From Cryptosporangium arvum DSM 44712 (lineage in GTDB: Bacteria > Actinomycetota > Actinomycetes > Mycobacteriales > Cryptosporangiaceae): 64,000 nucleotides of DNA. The notes below the pieces were generated by a model. The model had not been told where the DNA came from, made no database searches, and saw only the letters and a list, made by a program, of their open reading frames with translations. The DNA is taken from assembly GCF_000585375.1 (NCBI RefSeq), contig NZ_KK073874.1, forward strand, positions 9,087,913-9,151,912, given 5' to 3'. Both the position numbers and the translations under genes were made by a program. Below, piece after piece: positions 50,242 through 58,604 of the stretch. Positions within the stretch are counted from its first letter, which is position 1. Every line of letters begins with the position of its first letter.

Positions 50242-51309
50242 ATGGCTGTGGTTCCGCTCGGGCTGCCGGCCGTGCCGGCCCAGCGCCAGGGCACGGCGGC
50301 CGACCGACCCGTCGGTGAACGCGGGCTGGTCGACCGATTCGGCCGTACCGCGACCGATCTCCGCGTCTCGCTCACCGACAAATGCAACCTCCGGTGCAGC
50401 TACTGCATGCCACCGGAGGGCCTGCCCTGGCTGCCGTCCGACCGGCTGCTCAGCGACGACGAAGTGATCCGGCTGGTCACCATCGCGGTGGAGCGGCTCG
50501 GGGTGACCGAGGTGCGCTTCACCGGTGGCGAGCCGCTGCTGCGGCGCGGGCTCGTCGACATCCTGCAGGCCATCACCGCGCTGCGGCCACGGCCGGAGAC
50601 GATGCTGACGACGAACGCGATCGGGCTCGCCCGCCAGGCCACGGCGCTGGTGGACGCCGGGCTCGACCGGGTGAACGTCTCGCTCGACACGCTCGACCGC
50701 GAGACGTTCCGGCAGCTGGCGCACCGGGACCGCCTGGCCGACACGCTGGCCGGTCTGCAGGCCGCGACCGAGGCCGGCCTGACCCCGGTGAAGATCAACA
50801 GCGTGCTGCTGCGTGGCGTCAACGAGCACGAAGCGACCGCACTCGCCGAGTTCGCGCTGGAGAACGGCCACGAGCTGCGGTTCATCGAGCAGATGCCGCT
50901 CGACGCCCAGCACTCGTGGGAGCGGACGTCGATGGTGACCGCCGCGGAGATCCTGGCCGCGCTGCGAACCCGATGGGCGCTGACGCCGGACCCGGCGCAC
51001 CGCGGTGCCGCTCCGGCCGAGACCTGGCTCGTCGACGGCGGCCCCGCGCGTATCGGCGTCATCGCGTCGGTCACCAGGCCGTTCTGCGGCGCCTGCGACC
51101 GCACGCGGCTGACCGCCGACGGGCAGGTGCGCAACTGCCTGTTCGCCACCGGCGAGACCGATCTGCGCGGCGCGCTGCGCTCCGGCGGCACCGATGCGGA
51201 GATCGCGGACCTGTGGCGGACCGCGATGTGGGGCAAGCTGGCGGGGCACGGTATCGACGACCCGTCGTTCCTGCAGCCCGACCGACCCATGTCAGCCATT
51301 GGAGGCTGA
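50242..51309 (+). CDS. moaA: GTP 3',8-cyclase MoaA
   Basis: A 355-residue radical-SAM enzyme that starts molybdenum cofactor synthesis. The N-terminal cluster site is DKCNLRCSYC (Cys48, Cys52, Cys55), with FTGGEPLLRRG and NVSLDTLD following; the C-terminal cluster site is PFCGACDRTRLTADGQ with NCLF, and the protein ends in the conserved Gly-Gly. It makes 3',8-cyclo-dihydro-GTP from GTP. ATG 50242 has GGAT upstream. moaD begins at the base after its stop, forming a coupled pair. Confidence 0.97.
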   Translation: MAVVPLGLPAVPAQRQGTAADRPVGERGLVDRFGRTATDLRVSLTDKCNLRCSYCMPPEGLPWLPSDRLLSDDEVIRLVTIAVERLGVTEVRFTGGEPLLRRGLVDILQAITALRPRPETMLTTNAIGLARQATALVDAGLDRVNVSLDTLDRETFRQLAHRDRLADTLAGLQAATEAGLTPVKINSVLLRGVNEHEATALAEFALENGHELRFIEQMPLDAQHSWERTSMVTAAEILAALRTRWALTPDPAHRGAAPAETWLVDGGPARIGVIASVTRPFCGACDRTRLTADGQVRNCLFATGETDLRGALRSGGTDAEIADLWRTAMWGKLAGHGIDDPSFLQPDRPMSAIGG

Positions 51310-51552
51310 GTGAACGTCACGGTGCGGTACTTCGCCGGAGCCCGAGCCGCGGCCGGCATCGAGGAAGAACCCGCGGACGCGGGAACGCTCGGCGAGCTGC
51401 GGACGCAACTGGTGGCCGCCCACGGGGAACGGCTGGAGCGCGTACTCACCGCCTGCTCGTTCCTGGTGAACGGGGTGGCGGCGAAGGAGGAATCGGTGCG
51501 GCTGCCGGCCGGCGGCACCGTCGACGTGCTGCCGCCGTTCGCCGGTGGGTAG
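51310..51552 (+). CDS. moaD: Molybdopterin synthase small subunit MoaD (ThiS-like)
   Basis: An 80-residue beta-grasp protein: VTVRYFAGARAAAG, LGELRTQLVAAHGE, ending in VDVLPPFAGG with the di-glycine that is thiocarboxylated. As MoaD it donates sulfur with MoaE to form molybdopterin from the cyclic pyranopterin. GTG 51310 directly follows the moaA stop. MoaE is encoded 5 kb away at 56462. The assignment as MoaD, rather than ThiS, rests on the moaA linkage. Confidence 0.92.
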   Translation: MNVTVRYFAGARAAAGIEEEPADAGTLGELRTQLVAAHGERLERVLTACSFLVNGVAAKEESVRLPAGGTVDVLPPFAGG

Positions 51553-51657
51553 CCCCTCAGGATCCTTTCAGGCGCCGACCCCTACGCTCCGCTAGGGCTC
51601 GCTAGCACTGTCTAGCGTTTGAACTATAAAGCCCTAGAATCATCTACAGGGAGCGCT

Positions 51658-52908
51658 GTGGGCGTCGTCGTCATCGTCGTGGTGGCTGTTGCCGTCGTCG
51701 GAGGCATCCACGGTTATCTGTGGTGGCGGCTGGTCGCGAGTCCCTTCTCGTCGAAACGGATCCGGTGGATCGGGTTCGGCGCGGCCGTGCTGATCGTCGC
51801 CACCGCGATGTTCGGTCTACGCGGTGCCCCGGACGTGCTGCCGGGGCCGCTCGGCACCGTGGTGAGCTGGGCCGGGCCGCTCTGGATCGCGGTGATGTTC
51901 TACCTGGTGCTGATCCTGCTGGTGCTGGAGCCGGTGCGCCTGATCGGCCGCGTCCTGATCACTCGCCGGGCACGCGCCCGGAAGGCGTCGACGCCGACGC
52001 CGGCCACGGTCGGCGCGCCTCCGGTCGACAGCGGGCCCAGCGAGGACCAGGCCGCCCAGGCCGAGAACTGGGGCCACAACCGGCGAGTGTTCCTCGCCAG
52101 GGCGCTCGCGGTCACGGCGGGCGTCGGTGCGCTCGGCACCGTCGGGTACGGCACCACCGAGGCACGCAACGTCCGGGTGAAACGGGTCCCGATCACGCTC
52201 CCGCGTCTCGATCCGGCGCTGAGCGGGTTCCGGGTCGCGTTGCTCACCGACATCCACATCTCCGCGACGCTGCACCGGCCCTTCGTCGAACGGGTCGTCA
52301 ACCGCGTGAACTCGCTCGACGTCGACGCGGTGGCGATCGTCGGCGACCTGGTCGACGGCAGCGTGGACGAGCTCGGCGAGGACGCCAAAGCGCTGAGCGC
52401 GCTCCACTCGACGCACGGCACCTACTTCGTCACCGGCAACCACGAGTACTACTCGGGCGCCGAGGAGTGGGTCGAGTACCTGCCGACGATCGGCGTGCAG
52501 GTGCTCCGTAACCGGCGGATCGAGATCCCCGGCGGCGCCGGGCTCGACCTGGCCGGCGTCGACGACGTCACCGCGGCCGACTCCGGCGTGCCCGGCCACG
52601 GCGCGAACCTCTCCGCCGCCCTCGACGGCCGTGATCGGGACCGGCCGGTCGTCCTGCTCGCACACCAGCCGGTGCAGTGGCCGGAGGCGGTCGACCGCGG
52701 CGTGGACCTGCAGCTCTCCGGGCACACGCACGGCGGGCAGATGTGGCCGTTCACGTACGGCGTCCGGCTCGAACAGCCGGTGGTGTCGGGGCGGGCCACC
52801 GACGGCGACAGCCAGATCTACGTCAGCCGGGGCGTCGGCTACTGGGGTCCCCCGGTGCGGGTCGGCGCGCCGCCGGAGATCAGCCTGATCGAGTTGCGTT
52901 CTCTCTGA
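51658..52908 (+). CDS. Membrane-anchored metallophosphoesterase (YkuE/YaeI-like)
   Basis: A 416-residue protein with three N-terminal membrane spans (about 3-20, 37-55, 68-95) and a possible fourth at NRRVFLARALAVTAGVGAL, then a calcineurin-type domain with LLTDIHIS, VGDLVDGSV, GNHEYYSG, VLLAHQP and GHTHGGQ. Relatives hydrolyse lipid-linked phosphates such as UDP-diacylglucosamine, but the substrate here is not determined. GTG 51658 is chosen because GGGAG lies 5 bases upstream; TTG 51619 is also in frame. Upstream DNA carries TGTCTAGCG and a TATAAAG-like element. Confidence 0.88.
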   Translation: MGVVVIVVVAVAVVGGIHGYLWWRLVASPFSSKRIRWIGFGAAVLIVATAMFGLRGAPDVLPGPLGTVVSWAGPLWIAVMFYLVLILLVLEPVRLIGRVLITRRARARKASTPTPATVGAPPVDSGPSEDQAAQAENWGHNRRVFLARALAVTAGVGALGTVGYGTTEARNVRVKRVPITLPRLDPALSGFRVALLTDIHISATLHRPFVERVVNRVNSLDVDAVAIVGDLVDGSVDELGEDAKALSALHSTHGTYFVTGNHEYYSGAEEWVEYLPTIGVQVLRNRRIEIPGGAGLDLAGVDDVTAADSGVPGHGANLSAALDGRDRDRPVVLLAHQPVQWPEAVDRGVDLQLSGHTHGGQMWPFTYGVRLEQPVVSGRATDGDSQIYVSRGVGYWGPPVRVGAPPEISLIELRSL

Positions 52909-52973
52909 GCCTCTCTACGTAATTCTAGGAATCGACGAAGAAAGCTCTAGACACGCATCGATGCGGTCGCGAT

Positions 52974-52991
52974 GACCCCTGCCCGGGGGTC
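52974..52991 (+). terminator. Short stem-loop after the membrane phosphoesterase gene
   Basis: GACCCC (52974-52979) pairs with GGGGTC (52986-52991) around a TGCCCG loop, 66 bases after the stop. A perfect CGCATCGATGCG palindrome (52954-52965) precedes it. A terminator role is plausible only. Confidence 0.4.
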
Positions 52992-53184
52992 TACCATTCT
53001 CCGCAAACAAGGTCCGAGCGGGCAGTTGACTCGATCCGGCATCATCGGGGTCCTCGTGTGTGTCTGCAGCTCAGCGGCCCCACGTAAACAACACAATTGA
53101 TCACTGAACCACCGAGTGTTTCCTCGCGTGACCGGGGCATCCCTCTGTGGCCGGTGTGGCCCCAACGCGGAAGGGCGCTGCGTT

Positions 53185-53478
53185 ATGACCCATGCTGTTC
53201 CTCGGCCCCGTAAGACTTCGTCGCGCACCAGCGTCACGCGGCACCCGGTCACGCCGGTCCGCGTCGCCGGCGCCGCTGACCGCCGCTCGCTCGCCGCACC
53301 CGACCGCGTCCCGCTCGATCGCCAGCCCCCGCTCCCCAAGCGGCAGCCCGGCGCGGCCCTGGACGCCGTCCACCGCAACAGCATCATCCAGGTCAACCGC
53401 GATGCGAACGGTGCCGTCCCGGCCTCCGACCGCTGGTTCCGCGCCAACGTCGAGCCCGACACGTCGACAAACCTCTAG
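53185..53478 (+). CDS. Small basic hypothetical protein
   Basis: A 97-residue, Pro/Arg-rich protein of low hydrophobicity (PRPRKTSSRTSVTRHPVTPVRVAG, later PPLPKRQPGAALDAVHRNSIIQVNRDANGAVPASDRWF). ATG 53185 has GGAAGGG upstream with 9 bases spacing. The end lies inside an inverted repeat, 45 bases from the AAA ATPase start, so they may share a transcript. No family is recognised. A coding origin is plausible from third-position GC but is not proven. Confidence 0.45.
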   Translation: MTHAVPRPRKTSSRTSVTRHPVTPVRVAGAADRRSLAAPDRVPLDRQPPLPKRQPGAALDAVHRNSIIQVNRDANGAVPASDRWFRANVEPDTSTNL

Positions 53479-53501
53479 CGAGATCTACCACTTTCGCTAG
53501 A
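53474..53501. promoter_or_regulatory. Inverted repeat upstream of the AAA ATPase gene
   Basis: TCTAGCGA (53474-53481) and TCGCTAGA (53494-53501) are exact complements with a 12-base spacer, starting in the stop codon of the small protein gene. It is either an operator or a weak terminator for the upstream gene. The CTAG core also recurs at 51611 and 62209. Confidence 0.5.
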
Positions 53502-53523
53502 AAGCCCGATACGGTCCGATCGT

Positions 53524-54717
53524 ATGGACCCGGTCCGTAATCCGTATGCGCCCGGAGCCGGTCAGCGCCCGCCGGAACTGGCCGGCCGCGACCGCGAGCT
53601 CGACCAGTTCGACGTCGTCCTCGAACGGGTGGCACGCAGACGTCCCGAACGGTCGATGATCCTCACCGGGCTGCGTGGGGTCGGCAAGACCGTGCTGCTC
53701 AACGCACTCCGTTCGCAGGCCATCGGGCGCCAGTGGGGCACCGGCAAGATCGAGGCCCGTCCCGACCAGACCCTGCGCCGCCCGCTCTCCGGGGCTCTGC
53801 ACATGGCGGTGCGCGAACTGTCGTCCCAGCACCGCGCGCTCGATCAGATCGACGACTTCCTCGGCACGCTGAAGGCTTTCGCCCTGCGCTCCAACCCCAC
53901 CAGCGGCAAGATCCGCGACCGCTGGCAGCCCGGCATCGACGGGCCCGCGATCAGCGGCCGCGCGGACTCCGGTGACATCGAGATCGACCTGGTCGAGCTG
54001 CTCTCGGACGCGGCCGACCTGGCCGGCGCGGTCGGTACGGGCGTCGCTCTGTTCATCGACGAGATGCAGGACCTGGGCGCCGAGGACATCTCCGCGCTCT
54101 GTGCGGCCTGCCACGAGCTCTCCCAGACCGGTGCTCCGCTGATCGTCGTCGGGGCCGGGCTCCCGCACCTGCCGGCGTTGTTGTCGGCCAGCAAGTCGTA
54201 CTCCGAGCGGCTGTTCCGCTACGTCCGGATCGATCGGCTCGACCGGGCCGCCGCCGACGTCGCGCTGCTCGCGCCGGCCGAGCGTGAAGAAGCCACGTTC
54301 GATGCCGACGCGCTGACCGCGCTGTACGAGGCCGCTGATGGTTACCCCTACTTCGTTCAGGCCTACGGCAAGGTCACCTGGGACGTCGCGCCCCGCTCAC
54401 CGATCACCGCGGCCGACGTGAAGGTGGCGGCGCCGGAGGCGGAGGCCGAGCTCGCGGTCGGATTCTTCGGCTCCCGGTACGAGCGGGCGACCCCGGCCGA
54501 ACGTGAGTACATGCGCGCGATGGCGTCCCTCGAGGGTGATGCGAGCGAGGCGGTGTCGACGTCGGAGATCGCGGTCTCGCTGGGGCGCAAACCGTCCAGC
54601 CTCTCCCCGGCACGGGACAGTCTGATCAAGAAGGGGCTGATCTACTCCGCCGAGCGGGGAACAGTTGCCTTCACAGTGCCGCATTTCGCCCGGTACCTTC
54701 GCACCCAACCGGCGTGA
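53524..54717 (+). CDS. AAA ATPase with C-terminal winged helix (ORC/CDC6-like)
   Basis: A 397-residue ATPase: Walker A ILTGLRGVGKTVLLNAL (residues about 46-62), Walker B ALFIDEMQDLGAEDI (about 174-188) and an ADGYPYFVQAYG sensor-like segment. The last about 100 residues form a winged helix (SEIAVSLGRKPSSLSPARDSLIKKGLIYS). This matches the orc1/CDC6-like ATPases encoded in many actinobacterial genomes without known partners. ATG 53524 is the start; an inverted repeat is just upstream. Function is unknown, and it is not next to a replication origin or a defence gene. Confidence 0.85.
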   Translation: MDPVRNPYAPGAGQRPPELAGRDRELDQFDVVLERVARRRPERSMILTGLRGVGKTVLLNALRSQAIGRQWGTGKIEARPDQTLRRPLSGALHMAVRELSSQHRALDQIDDFLGTLKAFALRSNPTSGKIRDRWQPGIDGPAISGRADSGDIEIDLVELLSDAADLAGAVGTGVALFIDEMQDLGAEDISALCAACHELSQTGAPLIVVGAGLPHLPALLSASKSYSERLFRYVRIDRLDRAAADVALLAPAEREEATFDADALTALYEAADGYPYFVQAYGKVTWDVAPRSPITAADVKVAAPEAEAELAVGFFGSRYERATPAEREYMRAMASLEGDASEAVSTSEIAVSLGRKPSSLSPARDSLIKKGLIYSAERGTVAFTVPHFARYLRTQPA

Positions 54718-54782
54718 CTTAGTAAAAGTGGCGGGGACCGGGCAGAGTGGGCGGGGATGACCGACCGCTTGGGAGCACCTCG

Positions 54783-55322
54783 ATGACCGGTGAGCTCACG
54801 GATGACCTCGAAGAGGCTCCTCAGCCCGTCACCGACCGGCCGCGGCGTACGTGGAGCCGCCGTCTGACCACGTTCGGGATGGCGTGTGCGCTGGTGGTCG
54901 GCGCCGCCGCGCTGACGCTCGAGGTCGAGGAACAGCGCGACCGCGACCAGCGGAGCCTGATCGTCGCCGAGCAGGAGCGGCTTCAGCGCATCGAGACCGT
55001 GCTCACCGCGGACGACGCGATCAGCCGCACCACCACCACCGAGGACGGCGCCCGGGTGTCGACGGTGTTCTCGGCCGAGCACCACGCGGCGATGGTGACG
55101 TACTCGGATCTGCCGGACATCGACCCGAAGCAGACCTATCAGATCTGGCGGGTACGCAACGAACAACCCCGGTCGATGCGCGTACTGGCCGCGGACGCTC
55201 GGGAGGGCACCGCGCTGGTGCTCGATCTGACCGACGGGGACGCGATCTCGTTCACCGTCGAGCCGGAAGGCGGCTCCGGTCAGCCCACCGGCGACATCGT
55301 CGTCGCCCTGCGGCTCAACTAG
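54783..55322 (+). CDS. RskA-like anti-sigma factor domain protein lacking the ZAS domain
   Basis: A 179-residue protein with a short cytoplasmic N-terminus, one span (LTTFGMACALVVGAAALTLEVE, about 30-50), a coiled helix and an extracytoplasmic beta domain resembling anti-sigma-K/RskA C-termini: GARVSTVFSAEHHAAMVTYSDLPDIDPKQTYQIWRVRN and SFTVEPEGGSGQPTG. A normal RskA has a zinc-binding ZAS domain inside, which is missing here, so it probably does not bind a sigma factor directly. ATG 54783 follows GGGAG. It is downstream of the ATPase gene with a 65-base gap. Confidence 0.75.
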   Translation: MTGELTDDLEEAPQPVTDRPRRTWSRRLTTFGMACALVVGAAALTLEVEEQRDRDQRSLIVAEQERLQRIETVLTADDAISRTTTTEDGARVSTVFSAEHHAAMVTYSDLPDIDPKQTYQIWRVRNEQPRSMRVLAADAREGTALVLDLTDGDAISFTVEPEGGSGQPTGDIVVALRLN

Positions 55323-55338
55323 CTCGCCGCCCCGCGGC

Positions 55339-56331
55339 TCACGGAGCTTCGTGCAGCCGCTGCGGCCTGATCGCGGCCCATTCGAGTGAGTGGCGGATGC
55401 CCTCCTCGACCCCGTACTTCGGCTCCCAGCCCAGCAGTTCGCGAGCCAGGCCGTTGCGGGCGTAGGCGCCGACGACGTCGCCCGGACGGGCCGGCGCGTC
55501 CTCGTGCGGCAGCGGTTCGCCGATCACCGCTTCGAACGCGGTGACCAGTTCGCGCACCGTGGTGCCGGTGCCGCTGCCCAGGCACACGACCCGATAGTCG
55601 GGCACGATGTCGTCGAAGCGGCGGAGGCCTTCGACGTGTGCCCGCGCCAGGTCCCAGACGTGCACGTAGTCACGGATGCCCGTGCCGTCCCGGGTCGGCC
55701 AGTCGGTGCCGGTGATGTGGAACGGCGCCCGGTCTTCGTAGGACTGCACCAGCTTGCCCAGGGCGTGCGACGGCCGGGCCACCTGGAGACCGGTACGCAA
55801 CTGGGGATCGGCGCCGATCGGGTTGAAGTAACGCAGCGACAACGTCCGCAACGACGATGCTTTCGCGACGTCACGCAGCACGTTCTCGACCATGACCTTG
55901 GTGGTCGCGTACGGGCTCTGCGGGTCGATCACCGAGTTCTCGTCGACCGAGAAGTCGGCCTCCGTGCCGTACATCGACGCCGAGGAGCTGAACACGATCC
56001 GCTGCACGCCGTTGCGACGCAGGTGGTCGACCAGTTCGATCGACTTCGCGACGTTCTCGCGGTAGTACCGCAGCGGATCGGCCATCGAGTCCGGTACGAC
56101 GATCAGCGCGGCGCAGTGGATGACCGCGTCGATATCGGGGTGATCGGTGAAGATCCGGTCGATCAGCGCACCGTCGGCGATGTCACCCTGGTAGAACGGT
56201 CGTCCTTCGGTGAACTCTCGCCTCCCGGTAGCCAGGCTGTCGAGAACGACCGGCTGAATCCCGCCGTCGAGGCAGGCCGAACCGATCGTGCTCCCGATGA
56301 AGCCGGCACCGCCGGTGATCAAGACCTTCAC
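55339..56331 (-). CDS. galE: UDP-glucose 4-epimerase
   Basis: A 330-residue extended short-chain dehydrogenase. Seen: MKVLITGGAGFIGSTIG (NAD site), HCAALIVVPDSM, VFSSSASMYG, the catalytic YATTK (Tyr-x3-Lys), LRYFNPIGADP and GTGIRDYVHVWDLARAHVEGL. It interconverts UDP-glucose and UDP-galactose; GalE-like enzymes for UDP-GlcNAc or UDP-glucuronate cannot be excluded. ATG 56331 is the start. It is followed by no other sugar gene. It converges on the anti-sigma-like gene (16 bases). Confidence 0.93.
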   Translation of the reverse strand: MKVLITGGAGFIGSTIGSACLDGGIQPVVLDSLATGRREFTEGRPFYQGDIADGALIDRIFTDHPDIDAVIHCAALIVVPDSMADPLRYYRENVAKSIELVDHLRRNGVQRIVFSSSASMYGTEADFSVDENSVIDPQSPYATTKVMVENVLRDVAKASSLRTLSLRYFNPIGADPQLRTGLQVARPSHALGKLVQSYEDRAPFHITGTDWPTRDGTGIRDYVHVWDLARAHVEGLRRFDDIVPDYRVVCLGSGTGTTVRELVTAFEAVIGEPLPHEDAPARPGDVVGAYARNGLARELLGWEPKYGVEEGIRHSLEWAAIRPQRLHEAP

Positions 56332-56461
56332 ACTCGAGTTCCTTCCGGTGGCCTAAATCGTCGCCGATGGTATCGGCTGCTGACGACGTCTCACGGCGCT
56401 GCGGAGAGCAACCACCCGGAATGATGACCTACCGTGACGACTCCGGATACTAAGCGAGACT

Positions 56462-56935
56462 TCAGGGGCAGGCGACCCACTCGTCGGTGCCGTCCTCGAA
56501 CACCTGACGCTTCCAGATCGGAATCCGCGCCTTCACCGCGTCGACCAACTCGGCGCAGAGCGCGAAGGCCTCGGCCCGGTGCGCGGTGCTGACCGCGCAG
56601 GCCAGCGCGGTGTCACCCAACCGGAGGGGGCCGATGCGGTGACTGACCGCGATCGCCTCGACGCCGTCACGCTCGGCGAACTCGGCCGCGATCTTCTCGA
56701 GCACCTCACCGGCCGACGGATGTCCGGTGTATTCCAGTTCGGTCACGGTCCGCCCGTGGTCGTGATCGCGCACCACCCCGGCGAAACCCACCACCGCACC
56801 GGCAGCCAGATCCGCGACGGCCTGCTCGTGCTCGGCCACGGAAATCGGAGATTCAGTGACCTGGGCCACCACGACCCGGTGGCCGGCCACGCGGATGGTC
56901 TCCGGCATCGTCTCGCTGCTCATGTGGTCATCCAA
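56462..56935 (-). CDS. moaE: Molybdopterin synthase catalytic subunit MoaE
   Basis: A 157-residue (or 153 with the start at 56923) protein with family motifs GAVVGFAGVVRDHDHGR, LEYTGHPSAGEVLEKIAAEFAE, SHRIGPLRLGDTALACAVSTAHRAEAF and a late IPIWKRQVFEDG. It combines with thiocarboxylated MoaD to make molybdopterin. It lies 11 bases downstream of moeA and is the last gene of the minus-strand operon moaC-mog-moeA-moaE. The two possible starts cannot be separated from sequence. Confidence 0.95.
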   Translation of the reverse strand: MDDHMSSETMPETIRVAGHRVVVAQVTESPISVAEHEQAVADLAAGAVVGFAGVVRDHDHGRTVTELEYTGHPSAGEVLEKIAAEFAERDGVEAIAVSHRIGPLRLGDTALACAVSTAHRAEAFALCAELVDAVKARIPIWKRQVFEDGTDEWVACP

Positions 56936-56946
56936 CCACCGGAACT

Positions 56947-58119
56947 TCAGTTGGGCATCGGAACGAAGTCCGCGCGGGTGCCACTCGGCGCAGTGGTGTC
57001 CGGACGGACGATGACGAACCCATCCGCTCCGGCGACCCCGCGGAGCATCGCCGACCCGGCGTGCGGCAGCGTCACCGCGCCGTCGGGCGTCAGGCGAGCC
57101 AGCGCCAGGTGGGTGAAACTACCCCGCCCCGGCACGTCGTTGGCGACCGACACCGACGCCAGCGGTGGCAGAGGCGCACCGGACAGCCCCGCGATCAGCG
57201 GCGCCGCCAGCGTGACCAGCCCGATCACCGCCGACTGCGGGTTGCCCGGCAGCCCCACCAGCCAGCCGGCGCCGGGCCCGGTCAGCCGGGCGGTGAGCAT
57301 CGGGAAGCCGGGGCGCACCGCCACCGTGTCGACGACGTAGGACGCGCCCAGCGTGGCCAGCGTGGGGTGCAGGTGGTCGACGGGTCCGTGCATGGTGCCG
57401 CCGGTGGTGACGACCACGTCGGACCGGGCGGCCGCGGCACGCACCGCGGTCTCGTGCGCCTCCAGCGTGTCGGCGGCCCGTGTCACCGACACGACCTCGG
57501 CTCCGAGGCGGCGCATCCAGGCGGGCAGCGAAGGCCCGAGAGCGTCACGCACCCGGCCCGCTCCGGGCGGCCCGCTGTCCAGCAGTTCGTCCCCGAACAC
57601 GACGACCGCGACCCGGGGCCGCCGGCGCACCGCGAGCACGTCGTGGCCGCAGGCCGCCGCGAGCGCCAGCACACCGGGCGTCACCCGGACGCCCGGCGGC
57701 AGCAGCACCTCACCGGACGCCGCTTCCTCGCCGGTCGGACGCCACTCCTGTTTGTCGGGGAGCGGCGCGGTGACCCAGGAGCCGTTCTCGACCTCGGAGC
57801 TCTCCAGCCGGATCACGTGCTCGGTGCCGACCGGAACCATCGCGCCGGTGGCGATCTCCACCGCGGTGCCGGGCACCACCGTGATCTCGCTGGCGTCGCC
57901 GGCCAGAACCTGGCCGACCAGACGCCAGGGCGCCGGGCCGGCGACCGCGTAACCATCCACGCTGGACGTGTCGAACGCCGGTAGCGCGGTGAGCGTGACG
58001 AGGGGCGTCGCCAGCACGGCGCCGTCGGCCTCGGCCAGCGGCACCGGGCGCCCGGGAAGCGGGGTCGCCGCCGAGTGGACGGCCGCTCTGGCGTCGTCCC
58101 AACTGATCGGATCGGTCAC
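56947..58119 (-). CDS. moeA: Molybdopterin molybdotransferase MoeA
   Basis: A 390-residue protein with the MoeA domain order: TDPISWDDARAAVHSA, the FDTSSVDGYAV loop, GAMVPVGTEHVI, a MoCF domain with VVTTGGTMHGPVDHLHPTL, GLPGNPQSAVIG and a C-terminal beta domain ending ADFVPMPN. It inserts molybdate into adenylated molybdopterin. GTG 58119 overlaps the mog stop by 4 bases, so it is coupled to it. moaE follows after 11 bases. Confidence 0.95.
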   Translation of the reverse strand: MTDPISWDDARAAVHSAATPLPGRPVPLAEADGAVLATPLVTLTALPAFDTSSVDGYAVAGPAPWRLVGQVLAGDASEITVVPGTAVEIATGAMVPVGTEHVIRLESSEVENGSWVTAPLPDKQEWRPTGEEAASGEVLLPPGVRVTPGVLALAAACGHDVLAVRRRPRVAVVVFGDELLDSGPPGAGRVRDALGPSLPAWMRRLGAEVVSVTRAADTLEAHETAVRAAAARSDVVVTTGGTMHGPVDHLHPTLATLGASYVVDTVAVRPGFPMLTARLTGPGAGWLVGLPGNPQSAVIGLVTLAAPLIAGLSGAPLPPLASVSVANDVPGRGSFTHLALARLTPDGAVTLPHAGSAMLRGVAGADGFVIVRPDTTAPSGTRADFVPMPN

Positions 58120-58604
58120 GCGTGCCCTCCGGGGTGGTCTCCGCCGTGCAGCTGATCGATCGCGTGTGCCAGCACGGGGCCGAGCACGGCCAGCCCGTCC
58201 TTGGCGCCACCGCGGGAGCCGGGAAGGTTGACGATCAGCGTGCGACCGGCGACCCCCGCGATGCCGCGCGACAGCATGGCCGTCGGGATCCGCGGTACCG
58301 CGTACGCGCGGAGCGCTTCGGCGATGCCGGGGATCTGGTAGTCGAGCACGGCCGCGGTGACGTCAGGCGTGCGGTCGGTCGGGTTGATGCCGGTTCCGCC
58401 GCTGGTCAGTACGGTGTCGACGCCGTCGGCCACCGCCGCGCGCAACGCGTCGCCGACCGGGTCGCCGTCCGGGACGACGACGGGGTCGCCGACCTCGAAC
58501 CCGAGCGCGCGCAGGCCCTCGACGAGCAGCGGCCCGCTCGTGTCCTCGTAGACGCCGGCCGCGGCCCGGTTGGACGCGACGACGATGCGCGCGGTGCGGC
58601 TCAT
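58116..58604 (-). CDS. mog: MogA/MoaB-type molybdopterin adenylyltransferase
   Basis: A 162-residue MoCF-domain protein with VLTSGGTGINPTDRTPDVT as the molybdopterin-binding signature and IVNLPGSRGGAKDGLAVL near the end. It adenylates molybdopterin before metal insertion. ATG 58604 overlaps the moaC stop (ATGA), and its own stop overlaps the moeA start, so the order moaC-mog-moeA-moaE is a tightly coupled operon. MogA and MoaB cannot be told apart from sequence alone. Confidence 0.92.
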   Translation of the reverse strand: MSRTARIVVASNRAAAGVYEDTSGPLLVEGLRALGFEVGDPVVVPDGDPVGDALRAAVADGVDTVLTSGGTGINPTDRTPDVTAAVLDYQIPGIAEALRAYAVPRIPTAMLSRGIAGVAGRTLIVNLPGSRGGAKDGLAVLGPVLAHAIDQLHGGDHPGGHA

